A DNA stretch of 8,495 bases from Clostridia bacterium (GTDB taxonomy: Bacteria; Bacillota; Clostridia; Oscillospirales; CAG-272). Where the stretch lies: the NCBI GenBank assembly GCA_017466495.1, contig JAFTUB010000156.1:1-8495 (forward strand), in the 5' to 3' direction. Positions within the stretch are counted from its first letter, which is position 1, and each line of letters begins with the position of its first letter. The position numbers and the translations under genes were made by a program. The notes beneath the pieces were generated by a model. It saw only the letters and a program-made list of their open reading frames with translations, had not been told where the DNA came from and searched no databases. Positions 1 to 6,752 of this stretch are shown piece after piece.

Positions 1-3000
1 ACCATCCCCCCCGAGCGCCTGCTTTCCGCCACCCTGCGGCTGGACTTCTCCACCCGCATTGAGCCTGCGGAAATCGCCGAAGCACTGGTAGCGGCAGGCT
101 ATGCCCGGGTGGAGCAGGTGGAGAGCGCGGGGCAGTTTGCCGTCCGCGGCGGCATTCTTGATCTTTTCCCGCCCCGGGGACGCTTTACGGCGGCGGGGGG
201 AGAGCGTATCCACGGCGCGCATCCCCTGCGCATTGAGCTGTTCGGGGATGAGATCGACCGCATGGGGCTCTTCGACCCCGAGACACAGCGCATCACCGAA
301 AACATTGTGGCGGCAGAGCTCCCCCCTGCCAGAGAACTGCTCTGTGACGAAAATCTCCGTCCCCGTCTGCGCCGTGCCGTGCTGGCTCTGTCGGCCCAGG
401 TGAAGGATGAAGCGGCCAAGACCTCCCTCGCAGGTGAGCTTGCCGCCATCGACGGAGGCGGTGAGCTGCACTTTCTGGACAAATATATCTCCCTGGTCTA
501 CCCCGAGCGCACCTGTCTGCTGGATCATCTCAGCTACCGCAGTGCCACAGAGCCTGACGGAGCGGCGGGGATCTGCCTCATCCGGGACACCAACGGGGTC
601 AAGGATCGGCTGAACGCCACCTCCTGGCACAACGACCAAAGCGTCCTGGATCTGCTGGAGAGCGGGCTGATCTCCCCCAAGTACGCCGACTACGGCCACG
701 ATGCCGATACCTTCGAAGAATTTTGCGCAAAATCGGTGACGGTACACTTCGATGCCTTCGGGGGCGGCATGGCGGGCAAGCGGCTGGGGGGGCTCTTCGG
801 CTTCCGCTCCAAGCAAACCGTGTCTTATGCCGACAACTTCCCCCTCCTCTGCGAGGATCTGGCCCAGTACATTGCCGCCGACTACCGCATCCTTCTCCTC
901 TGCGAGAACGATGCCGCCATGCGCAACCTCCACAATATGCTGGAGGAACGGGAAATCCCCTGCCGCATCGGCGGGGACGGAAGCACGCTGGATGTGCCCG
1001 ACCTGCTTCGCGGCGGTGTCACACTCGTCCGGGGCTCCTTCGTTGGGGGCTATGAGCTCCCCACACCCCGCATCGCTCTCCTCTCTACCGACCCCGAGCT
1101 GCGCAGCGGGAAATCCCGCCTGCCCGGTCAGCTCAAGCGCCGCAAGAAACACAAAAACGCCGGGGAGCAGATCATGTCCTATGCCGACCTGCAGGTGGGG
1201 GACTATGTGGTCCACGCCGCCTACGGTATCGGCCAGTACATGGGCATCGAAAACCTCACGGTGGACGGGGTCTCCCGGGACTATATCAACATCCGCTACG
1301 CGGGCACGGATAAGCTTTTCCTGCCCGTGAATCAGCTGGACATGGTGTCCAAATATATCGGCGCTCACGCCGATGACGGCCTGCTGAAGCTCTCGAAATT
1401 CGGGGGCGGCGAATGGGACCGTGCAAAATCCCGCGCCAAGGCCGCCGTCAAGGATATGGCCAAGGATCTCATCGCCCTCTATGCAGAACGGATGCGCCGC
1501 GCAGGGTATGCCTTCCCTGCCGACGACGAGTGCCAGCGGGAGTTTGAAGAATCCTTTGACTACGTGGAAACCGACTGTCAGCTCCGCGCCATCTCCGACA
1601 TTAAGGGAGATATGCAGAACCATATTCCCATGGACCGTCTGCTCTGCGGCGACGTGGGCTTCGGCAAGACCGAGGTCGCTCTTCGCGCCGCCTTCAAGGC
1701 CATCCTCGCGGGTAAGCAGGTGGCCATCCTCGTTCCCACCACCATCCTGGCGCTCCAGCACTATCAAACTGCCCTCTCCCGGATGCGCGCCTTCCCGGTA
1801 CGCATGGATATGCTCTCCCGCTTCCGCACCCCCAAGCAGATCGCCCAGTCCCTGCGCCGCCTGGCTCGGGGAGAAACCGACCTCATCATCGGCACCCACC
1901 GTCTGCTCTCCCAGGATGTGAAGTTCCGCGATCTTGGCCTGCTGATTGTGGACGAGGAGCAGCGCTTCGGCGTGGCCCAGAAGGAAAAGCTCAAGCAGCT
2001 CTGCGGCAATGTGGACGTGCTGACCCTCACTGCCACCCCCATTCCCCGAACCCTGAACATGGCCATGGGCGGCCTGCGGGATATTTCCATCCTGGACGAA
2101 GCCCCCGGGGACCGTCTGCCGGTGCAGACCTACGTGCTGGAGCATGACGACATGATCATCCTGGAAGCCCTGCGCCGTGAGCTTCGCCGCGGCGGGCAGG
2201 TCTTCTACCTGCACAATGCCATCGAGTCCATCTATCAGGTGGCGGGGCGGCTGGCCGAGGCCCTGCCCGATGCCCACATCACCGTGGCCCACGGCAAAAT
2301 GGACAAGGAAACCCTGGAGGATATCTGGCAGTCCCTGCTCACCGGGGAGACCGACATTCTGGTGAGCACCACCATCATCGAAACCGGCGTGGATGTGCCC
2401 AACGCCAACACCCTCATCGTGGAAAACGCCGACCGCTTCGGCCTGTCCCAGCTGCACCAGCTCCGCGGCCGTGTGGGACGCTCCTCACGCCGGGCATACG
2501 CCTACTTTACCTACCGTAAGGGAAAGACTCTCTCGGAGATCTCCACCAAGCGGCTGGAGGCCATCCGGGAGAACGCCGAGTTCGGTGCCGGCTTCCGCAT
2601 CGCCCTGCGTGACATGGAGATCCGCGGCGCAGGCAACCTGCTGGGGGCCGAGCAGCATGGGCATCTGGATGCCGTGGGCTACGATCTCTATATCAAGCTT
2701 CTCAATGAAGCAGTGCTGGAGGAACGGGGAGAAAAGGTCAAGCCCAAGGTGGAATGCACGGTGGACCTGAGCTACGATGCCTTCCTGCCCGAGCGCTATG
2801 TGAAATCCTCGGCACAGCGCATGGACCTTTATCGGCGCATTGCCCTCATCGAAAGCCAGCTTGACCTGGACGATCTGGGCGACGAGCTCATCGACCGCTT
2901 CGGTGAGCCTCCCCGCGCCGCCAATAATCTTCTGCAGATTGCCCTCATCCGTGCCCTGGCACAGCAGGCCGGCATGAAAAAGGTCATCCAGCGCAGCGGC

Positions 3001-3213
3001 GAGGTACAGATTGTCCCCGCCGACACCGACATTGCGCTGTGGAGCGAGCTGGCGGGCGAGTACACCGGCCGCCTGCGCTTTGTCAGCGCCGCAGAGGCGT
3101 ATATCAGTCTCCGCCTGCGGTCAAATGAGAACGTGCTGGAAACCCTCACCGCTCTCTTTACCCGTTACCTTGAGCTGCAGGCAAATTCCGGGGGCGGCGG
3201 GGAAAACTTGTAA
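1..3213 (+). CDS. mfd: Transcription-repair coupling factor Mfd (5' end outside window)
   Basis: Mfd is an ATP-driven translocase that removes RNA polymerase stalled at DNA lesions and recruits UvrA for nucleotide excision repair. The frame is open from base 1, so the GTG at 109 is internal. The window holds 1070 codons plus TAA; the family is about 1150 residues, so roughly 80-100 are missing. Visible in order: the UvrB-like N-terminal module ('VRGGILDLFPP', then 'LFGDEIDRM'); the CarD-like RNA polymerase interaction domain starting 'LQVGDYVVH' at 1189; Walker A 'GDVGFGKT' at 1648-1671 (Lys codon 1666); the DEEQ box at 1951-1962; 'TATPIPRTL'; motif VI 'QLRGRVGR' at 2458-2481; the TRG translocation motif 'GFRIALRDMEIRGAGNLLG' near 2590-2646; and the C-terminal D7 domain, which in the family holds UvrA binding in check. 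All helicase motifs are intact. No terminator follows before the mscL promoter, so readthrough into mscL is possible. Confidence 0.98.
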   Translation, partial: TIPPERLLSATLRLDFSTRIEPAEIAEALVAAGYARVEQVESAGQFAVRGGILDLFPPRGRFTAAGGERIHGAHPLRIELFGDEIDRMGLFDPETQRITENIVAAELPPARELLCDENLRPRLRRAVLALSAQVKDEAAKTSLAGELAAIDGGGELHFLDKYISLVYPERTCLLDHLSYRSATEPDGAAGICLIRDTNGVKDRLNATSWHNDQSVLDLLESGLISPKYADYGHDADTFEEFCAKSVTVHFDAFGGGMAGKRLGGLFGFRSKQTVSYADNFPLLCEDLAQYIAADYRILLLCENDAAMRNLHNMLEEREIPCRIGGDGSTLDVPDLLRGGVTLVRGSFVGGYELPTPRIALLSTDPELRSGKSRLPGQLKRRKKHKNAGEQIMSYADLQVGDYVVHAAYGIGQYMGIENLTVDGVSRDYINIRYAGTDKLFLPVNQLDMVSKYIGAHADDGLLKLSKFGGGEWDRAKSRAKAAVKDMAKDLIALYAERMRRAGYAFPADDECQREFEESFDYVETDCQLRAISDIKGDMQNHIPMDRLLCGDVGFGKTEVALRAAFKAILAGKQVAILVPTTILALQHYQTALSRMRAFPVRMDMLSRFRTPKQIAQSLRRLARGETDLIIGTHRLLSQDVKFRDLGLLIVDEEQRFGVAQKEKLKQLCGNVDVLTLTATPIPRTLNMAMGGLRDISILDEAPGDRLPVQTYVLEHDDMIILEALRRELRRGGQVFYLHNAIESIYQVAGRLAEALPDAHITVAHGKMDKETLEDIWQSLLTGETDILVSTTIIETGVDVPNANTLIVENADRFGLSQLHQLRGRVGRSSRRAYAYFTYRKGKTLSEISTKRLEAIRENAEFGAGFRIALRDMEIRGAGNLLGAEQHGHLDAVGYDLYIKLLNEAVLEERGEKVKPKVECTVDLSYDAFLPERYVKSSAQRMDLYRRIALIESQLDLDDLGDELIDRFGEPPRAANNLLQIALIRALAQQAGMKKVIQRSGEVQIVPADTDIALWSELAGEYTGRLRFVSAAEAYISLRLRSNENVLETLTALFTRYLELQANSGGGGENL

Positions 3214-3221
3214 AAAATCCC

Positions 3222-3251
3222 TTGACACTCCGCCGCAAAACATGCTATAAT
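3222..3251 (+). promoter_or_regulatory. Sigma-A promoter for mscL
   Basis: TTGACA (3222-3227), an 18-bp spacer and TATAAT (3246-3251). A TG at 3243-3244, one base before the -10, makes it an extended -10 promoter as well. The -35 box begins 8 bases after the mfd stop codon. The expected start near 3258 leaves a leader of about 30 nt. The match to consensus predicts strong constitutive transcription. Confidence 0.88.
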
Positions 3252-3289
3252 GAACGTATCAAATCTTGTCGTAAGAAAGGAACATCAAT

Positions 3290-3742
3290 ATGGGACTCTG
3301 GGCAGATTTCAAGAAATTCGCATTTAAGGGCAATGTTGTGGACATGGCCGTCGGCGTTGTGGTCGGCGGAGCCTTCAGCAAGATCGTGACCTCCCTGGTC
3401 AACGATATCATCATGCCCGCCATCAGCAAGCTGACCGGCGGCGCCAACTTTGCCGACCTCAAGTATATCATTACTCCCGCCGACGAGGCCGCCGGCATCG
3501 CAGAGGCTGCCATCAAGTACGGCGCCTTCATTCAGAATATCGTGGACTTCTTCCTTATCGCCATCTCGGTATTCCTGTTCGTCAAGCTCATCAGCATGGG
3601 CCGCGAAAAAATGGAAGCCAAAAAGAAGGCAGAGGAGGCTGCCGCTGCCGCCGCCAAGGCTGCAGAAGAAGCGGCTAAGCCCAAGGCACCTACGCAGGAG
3701 GAGCTGCTCACCGAGATCCGCGACCTGCTCAAGAACAAGTAA
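3290..3742 (+). CDS. mscL: Large-conductance mechanosensitive channel MscL
   Basis: MscL is a homopentameric membrane channel that opens under membrane tension and releases solutes during hypo-osmotic shock. The product is 150 residues; E. coli MscL is 136. The N-terminal amphipathic helix 'MGLWADFKKFAFKGN' leads into TM1, residues about 15-43 ('NVVDMAVGVVVGGAFSKIV', ending 'DIIMP'), which carries the small-residue pore constriction. A periplasmic loop spans about 44-76. TM2 is about 77-101, with the signature 'YGAFIQNIVDF'. An Ala/Lys/Glu-rich linker (about 106-134) precedes the conserved C-terminal bundle helix 'EELLTEIRDLLKNK'. The extra length lies mainly in this linker. The start ATG at 3290 has an AAAGGA ribosome binding site at 3276-3281. 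The gene has its own promoter and is convergent with the downstream AEC permease. Confidence 0.98.
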   Translation: MGLWADFKKFAFKGNVVDMAVGVVVGGAFSKIVTSLVNDIIMPAISKLTGGANFADLKYIITPADEAAGIAEAAIKYGAFIQNIVDFFLIAISVFLFVKLISMGREKMEAKKKAEEAAAAAAKAAEEAAKPKAPTQEELLTEIRDLLKNK

Positions 3743-3755
3743 AAACAAATAAATG

Positions 3756-3785
3756 GGGGCTGCCGTGCATACGCACGACAGCCCC
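3756..3785. terminator. Terminator hairpin between convergent mscL and AEC permease genes
   Basis: GGGGCTG (3756-3762) pairs with CAGCCCC (3779-3785). After one C-A mismatch the stem continues CGTGC/GCACG around an ATAC loop: 12 pairs in all. Read on the minus strand, the hairpin is followed by ATTTATTTGTTTTT (complement of 3741-3754), a good U-rich tail, so it should terminate the AEC gene ending at 3792. Read on the plus strand after mscL the tail is only GTGCCTTTAG, so termination there should be weaker. Confidence 0.75.
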
Positions 3786-3791
3786 GTGCCT

Positions 3792-4709
3792 TTAGATTGT
3801 GAAGAAAAAGTCAACCATGGCCAAACAAAGCGGTACGGTCAGCAGGGAGAACAGCGTGGAGATCAAGACAATCGCCGTGCTGCTTCGGCAGTCCCTGCCC
3901 GCCAGCTTGCCGAAAATAATGGGATTCATCCCGCAGGGCAGCCCGTAAACAAACATGGTAATGACTACTGTTTCTTTGGTGCAGAAGCGGCTGAGCACAG
4001 CGCACAGCACCAGCGGGATCAGAATCAGCTTCACCGCTGACACCACATATGCGCCTTTTTGCCGCAGCAGCTCTCCCAATCGGAACTCCGAGACGGTGAT
4101 TCCGGTGAGCAGCATACTGATGGGGGCCGCACATGCCGATGCGCTGGACGCCGCTTTTTCGATCACATCGGGCAGCGGAAGCCCCGACAGCCCTACCGCA
4201 CACCCCAGCAGGATTGCAACAAACACCGGATTGATGAGCTTGCGCAGAGATACCCTGGAGGTTGCTGTGAGCATCCGATACCCCTCGGTGTAGACATAGG
4301 TGGACATGGGCAGGGCAAACATCATCATATCCAGCAGGACCGACTGTCCGTACAGGCTCTCCACCAGGGCATAGCCCATATAGCCGTAATTGGCGATCAG
4401 CAGCGAATATTTGTATACGCTCTGCTCATCCCGGTTCTTCACAAACCGGGGTACGATCGGATAAACGACCAGCGCCATCACCGCCAGCACAGCCACCGAC
4501 AGAAGGAGCAGCCCATAATTCTCCTTCAGATAGGCGGGCGTGCACCGGGCGGCAAAGCTTGCGAACACCTTCGCCGGCAAAAACAGCCACACCAAAAGCC
4601 GGGACAGCATCACTGCGTGCTCATGCTTTACCAGCCCCCCCACAGCCAGCAGCCAACCGATCAGCGCAAACAGCAGCAGCATCGCCACATTGTTGAACAC
4701 AATTCCCAT
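3792..4709 (-). CDS. AEC-family (auxin efflux carrier-like) transporter
   Basis: This is a predicted integral membrane transporter of the AEC family (Mem_trans), whose bacterial members move organic acids such as malate or malonate, or other small anions. The substrate here cannot be told. The 305 residues contain about nine or ten hydrophobic segments, for example residues 7-26, 66-87, 158-177, 221-241 and 277-298, arranged as two half-repeats. The first half has 'NYGYMGYAL' at about 107-115, matching the family's N-x-G-[FY]-x-G region. The second half has 'YGLPCGMNPIIFGKLAG', the corresponding polar crossover region. The start ATG at 4709 is preceded by AGAGGA (complement of 4714-4719) at a short 4-nt spacing. 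The gene is divergent from the AraC-type regulator and ends just before the shared terminator hairpin. The family call is good; the transport direction is unknown. Confidence 0.9.
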   Translation of the reverse strand: MGIVFNNVAMLLLFALIGWLLAVGGLVKHEHAVMLSRLLVWLFLPAKVFASFAARCTPAYLKENYGLLLLSVAVLAVMALVVYPIVPRFVKNRDEQSVYKYSLLIANYGYMGYALVESLYGQSVLLDMMMFALPMSTYVYTEGYRMLTATSRVSLRKLINPVFVAILLGCAVGLSGLPLPDVIEKAASSASACAAPISMLLTGITVSEFRLGELLRQKGAYVVSAVKLILIPLVLCAVLSRFCTKETVVITMFVYGLPCGMNPIIFGKLAGRDCRSSTAIVLISTLFSLLTVPLCLAMVDFFFTI

Positions 4710-4723
4710 TATGTCCTCTTTCC

Positions 4724-4738
4724 CGCAGACATTCTGCG
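4724..4738 (-). repeat. Short perfect inverted repeat upstream of the AEC permease start
   Basis: CGCAGA (4724-4729) and TCTGCG (4733-4738) are perfect inverted arms around a 3-base centre, five bases upstream of the AEC ribosome binding site on the minus strand. It could be a small RNA hairpin at the translation start or a protein-binding half-site pair. It is short enough to be chance. Confidence 0.4.
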
Positions 4739-4754
4739 TTTTTCGTCCGTTCCA

Positions 4755-4784
4755 AGCTTACCACATTCCACGCCGCCTTGTAAA
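4755..4784 (-). promoter_or_regulatory. Possible weak promoter for the AEC permease
   Basis: On the minus strand, TTTACA (complement of 4779-4784), an 18-bp spacer and TAAGCT (complement of 4755-4760). The -10 is poor, which would fit a gene needing an activator such as the divergent AraC-family protein. It is the best sigma-A-like pair I see between 4710 and 4835 on this strand. Confidence 0.35.
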
Positions 4785-4835
4785 TAAACAAAACACAACA
4801 CATCGACTTTTTCACACATTCTTTCCTCCCAACGG

Positions 4836-4864
4836 TTGACAAAAACGCCAATATCATTTATGAT
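4836..4864 (+). promoter_or_regulatory. Sigma-A promoter for the AraC-family regulator
   Basis: TTGACA (4836-4841), a 17-bp spacer and TATGAT (4859-4864), one mismatch from consensus overall. The expected start is near 4871, with a leader of about 40 nt. It lies about 50 bp from the possible divergent AEC -35 box, so one bound regulator could affect both. Confidence 0.8.
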
Positions 4865-4909
4865 TTACTCAGCACAAAATGTTTCGATTTCGGTACCAGG
4901 AGAATATCA

Positions 4910-5686
4910 ATGGAAAACTTCATTCTGCAGAGCATCTATGAGCGTCCCTCTTCCCTGCACGCCGTCTACCACAACCGTGCCTCCCACGCCTTCATCTATA
5001 AGATCAACGGTGAAAGCCTCTATCGCTTCTCCGGCAGAACCATCACCCTGCGGCAGGGGAACATCCTGTTCATTCCCCAGGGAGAGAGTTTTTCGGTAGA
5101 AAGCCTTTGCTCCGATGAGAGTCGATATCTGGTGATCAATTTCACCGGAACTCCATTCCGTTCTCGACCGGAGCTCTTCCCCTATACCTCCATGCCCGCT
5201 GGATATGACACCCTCAAGCAGCTCTACCGCACCTGGGCCTTCCGCTCAGCGCCCCAGCAATATTACCGCTGTATTTCCCACTTCTACAGCCTGCTTGCCT
5301 CCCTTGCTTCCCTCTCCGAGCTGCACTATCAGACCGCATCGCAGAAGGCCCTGATCCGGGAGAGCTGTGATTATCTTGAGGCGCACATCTTCGACAGCTC
5401 CTTGACAGTGGGAAAACTGATCGATATTTCCGGCCTGTCCGGTACCTATTTCCGGAAAATCTTTTCCGGGGTCTGCGGAATGTCGCCGCAGAAATATATT
5501 GAGAGCAAGCGGCTCACCCAAGCCAAAGCGATTTTTGACAGCAGAGATTTCTCCTCCGTCCGTGAGGTCGCCGAATCGGTAGGGTATGCCGATCCGCTCT
5601 ACTTTGGCAAGCTGTTCCGCAAACAGTACGGTGTTCCCCCCAGTGAATATCTGAGGTCCCTGGCACTCACTCCTCTGTCTAAATGA
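4910..5686 (+). CDS. AraC-family transcriptional regulator
   Basis: The product is a 258-residue DNA-binding regulator with an N-terminal cupin-type sensor (about 1-85; the segment 'GRTITLRQGNILFIPQGES' is the typical beta-strand pattern of the AraC arabinose-binding-like domain) and a C-terminal double helix-turn-helix domain (about 149-250). HTH1 is 'LTVGKLIDISGLSGTYFRK'. The linker helix region is 'SPQKYIESKRLTQAKAIF'. HTH2 is 'VREVAESVGYADPLYFGKLF', followed by the family hallmark 'FRKQYGVPPSEYLRS'. The ATG at 4910 has AGGAGA at 4898-4903. No clear terminator follows. The gene is divergent from the AEC permease, the usual arrangement for a local regulator, but it also lies just upstream of the ABC importer operon. 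Its ligand is unknown. Confidence 0.95.
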   Translation: MENFILQSIYERPSSLHAVYHNRASHAFIYKINGESLYRFSGRTITLRQGNILFIPQGESFSVESLCSDESRYLVINFTGTPFRSRPELFPYTSMPAGYDTLKQLYRTWAFRSAPQQYYRCISHFYSLLASLASLSELHYQTASQKALIRESCDYLEAHIFDSSLTVGKLIDISGLSGTYFRKIFSGVCGMSPQKYIESKRLTQAKAIFDSRDFSSVREVAESVGYADPLYFGKLFRKQYGVPPSEYLRSLALTPLSK

Positions 5687-5756
5687 TCGAAAGCAGAATT
5701 TTTTCTCCAATATGCATTTTTACATGAAATTTTACCGGAAATCGCCCGAAAATGTT

Positions 5757-5778
5757 GCCAAAGCACTTGCTTTTTGGC
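5757..5778. promoter_or_regulatory. Inverted repeat centred on the SBP promoter -35 box (candidate operator)
   Basis: GCCAAA (5757-5762) and TTTGGC (5773-5778) are perfect inverted arms separated by 10 bp. The centre falls inside the TTGCTT -35 box (5767-5772), so a dimeric protein bound here would block RNA polymerase. As RNA the same bases could fold as a weak hairpin ending the araC transcript. No regulator is identified, and AraC-type proteins usually prefer direct repeats. Confidence 0.4.
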
Positions 5779-5795
5779 GGTGAATGATGTATAAT
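5767..5795 (+). promoter_or_regulatory. Sigma-A promoter of the amino-acid ABC importer operon
   Basis: TTGCTT (5767-5772), a 17-bp spacer and a perfect TATAAT (5790-5795). The expected start is about 5802, giving a leader of about 70 nt to the SBP start at 5874. The promoter rules out the longer in-frame reading from ATG 5784, which would begin inside the -10 region. Confidence 0.82.
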
Positions 5796-5812
5796 AGCCG
5801 TGTATTTATTCA

Positions 5813-5842
5813 TTTGTATCCCGTGCTCAGCGGCGGTACAAA
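5813..5842 (+). promoter_or_regulatory. Stem-loop in the 5' leader of the importer mRNA
   Basis: TTTGTATCCCG (5813-5823) pairs with 5831-5842 (CGG, a bulged C at 5834, then GGTACAAA). This gives 11 pairs including one U-G, around the 7-nt loop TGCTCAG. It lies about 11 nt from the predicted transcript start and 16 nt before the ribosome binding site. It has no U-tract and does not cover the ribosome binding site, so a 5' stabilising structure is likelier than an attenuator. I recognise no known riboswitch class. Confidence 0.5.
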
Positions 5843-5858
5843 ATCAAAACATTTCATT

Positions 5859-5864
5859 GGAGGA
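5859..5864 (+). promoter_or_regulatory. Ribosome binding site that fixes the SBP start
   Basis: GGAGGA lies 9 nt before the ATG at 5874. It is the strongest Shine-Dalgarno match in the importer operon, and the reading frame after it opens with a lipoprotein signal peptide. Both facts select 5874 over the upstream in-frame ATG at 5784. Confidence 0.88.
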
Positions 5865-5873
5865 AAACACATC

Positions 5874-6719
5874 ATGAAAAAGATTCTCTCTCTGACCCTT
5901 GCTGTCCTGATGCTGGTTTCTCTTCTCACTGCCTGCGGCGGCACCGCTTCGCCCAAGGTTAAGGTGATTGAGATCAACCTCACCGAGGAAGAGTACGCCT
6001 TCGGCGTCGACAAGACCCAGCCCGAACTGCTGGAAAAGACCAACGCATTCATCAAGAAGATCATGGAAGACGGCACCTTCGACGAGATCTGCAACAAGTA
6101 TTTCGGCGACGGCACCCCCACCCCCGTGGTTTCTGCTGCCCGTGACACCTCTAAGGATCAGCTGGTTGTGGCGACCAACGCCGCGTTCGCTCCCTTCGAG
6201 TACATGGAAGGCGAGAGCTACCTGGGCATCGACATGGAAATCGCCGCTCTGCTCGCTAAGGAGCTGGGCAAGGAGCTGGTCATCGACAACATGGACTTCG
6301 ACGCAGTTTGCCTCTCCGTCGGCCAGCAGAAGTGCGACATCGCTATGGCCGGTCTGACCGTTAAGCCCGAGCGTGAAGAGTATGTTACCTTCACCGATTC
6401 CTACTACAGCGCTTCCCAGAAGCTCATCGCCATGGCTGATGACACCACCTTCGACGCCTGCGCAGATGCAGCCGCTGTCGAAGCCATTCTGAACGGTATG
6501 GATGCTTCCACCAAGATCGGCGTACAAAACGGTACCACCGGTAAGTTCTACGTCGAGGGTGACGAAGAGTGGGGCTTTGCCGGCTTTAAGGTTACCTGCA
6601 CCGGTTACCAGAACGGTACCCAGGCTGTTCAGGATATGATCAACGGCAACCTCAACTATGTGGTCATCGACTCCGCTCCCGCAAAGTGCATCGTGGATGC
6701 CTTCAACGAGCTGGGCTGA
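5874..6719 (+). CDS. Amino-acid ABC transporter substrate-binding lipoprotein, circularly permuted
   Basis: This is the extracytoplasmic receptor of a polar amino-acid importer (SBP family 3), 281 residues. Residues 1-20 are a signal peptide ending in lipobox L-T-A-C, with Cys21 as the lipid anchor. The order after that is unusual. Residues about 29-80 ('VKVIEINLTEEEYAFGV', 'PELLEKTNAFIKKIM', 'DGTFDEICNKYFGDG') match what is normally the C-terminal end of the family. A linker (81-95) then leads to the normal domain start 'LVVATNAAFAPFEY' (97-110), followed by 'GIDMEIAALLAKELG', 'DIAMAGLTVKPERE' (Arg167 expected to bind the ligand carboxylate), 'IGVQNGTTG' (215-223) and 'YVVIDSAPA' (Asp266 expected to bind the amino group). 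The protein ends at residue 281, exactly where the displaced segment would normally follow. All ligand positions are present, so function is likely kept. Codons end in T more often than in mfd, as in highly expressed genes. The specific amino acid is unknown. Confidence 0.93.
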   Translation: MKKILSLTLAVLMLVSLLTACGGTASPKVKVIEINLTEEEYAFGVDKTQPELLEKTNAFIKKIMEDGTFDEICNKYFGDGTPTPVVSAARDTSKDQLVVATNAAFAPFEYMEGESYLGIDMEIAALLAKELGKELVIDNMDFDAVCLSVGQQKCDIAMAGLTVKPEREEYVTFTDSYYSASQKLIAMADDTTFDACADAAAVEAILNGMDASTKIGVQNGTTGKFYVEGDEEWGFAGFKVTCTGYQNGTQAVQDMINGNLNYVVIDSAPAKCIVDAFNELG

Positions 6720-6752
6720 TTTTGCCGCTCTGTGAATCAATAAGATAAAACG

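Noticed and set aside
109..111. GTG as the start of mfd.
   Set aside because: The same frame is open to base 1 and encodes Mfd-like sequence there; the gene is simply cut by the window edge.
3245..3814. Minus-strand open frame opposite mscL.
   Set aside because: It overlaps the whole mscL gene and its promoter, and its product resembles no family I recognise.
4059..4787. Plus-strand open frame of 242 codons opposite the AEC permease.
   Set aside because: The His/Gln-rich translation is typical of antisense to a membrane protein gene; the minus-strand reading has clear membrane segments and family motifs.
4785..4909. AraC-type direct-repeat operators between the divergent promoters.
   Set aside because: I could not find two convincing copies of a 17-20 bp motif by eye.
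5695..5760. T-rich stretch after araC as a rho-independent terminator.
   Set aside because: TTTTTT at 5701-5706 is not preceded by a stable GC-rich stem; only weak A+T pairings are possible.
5784..5873. Upstream in-frame ATG that would add 30 residues to the SBP.
   Set aside because: It lies before and overlaps the perfect TATAAT at 5790-5795, has no ribosome binding site, and would bury the lipoprotein signal; GGAGGA at 5859 supports ATG 5874.
5844..6740. Long minus-strand open frame opposite the SBP gene.
   Set aside because: It is a complement artefact of G+C-rich codon structure and crosses the SBP promoter leader.
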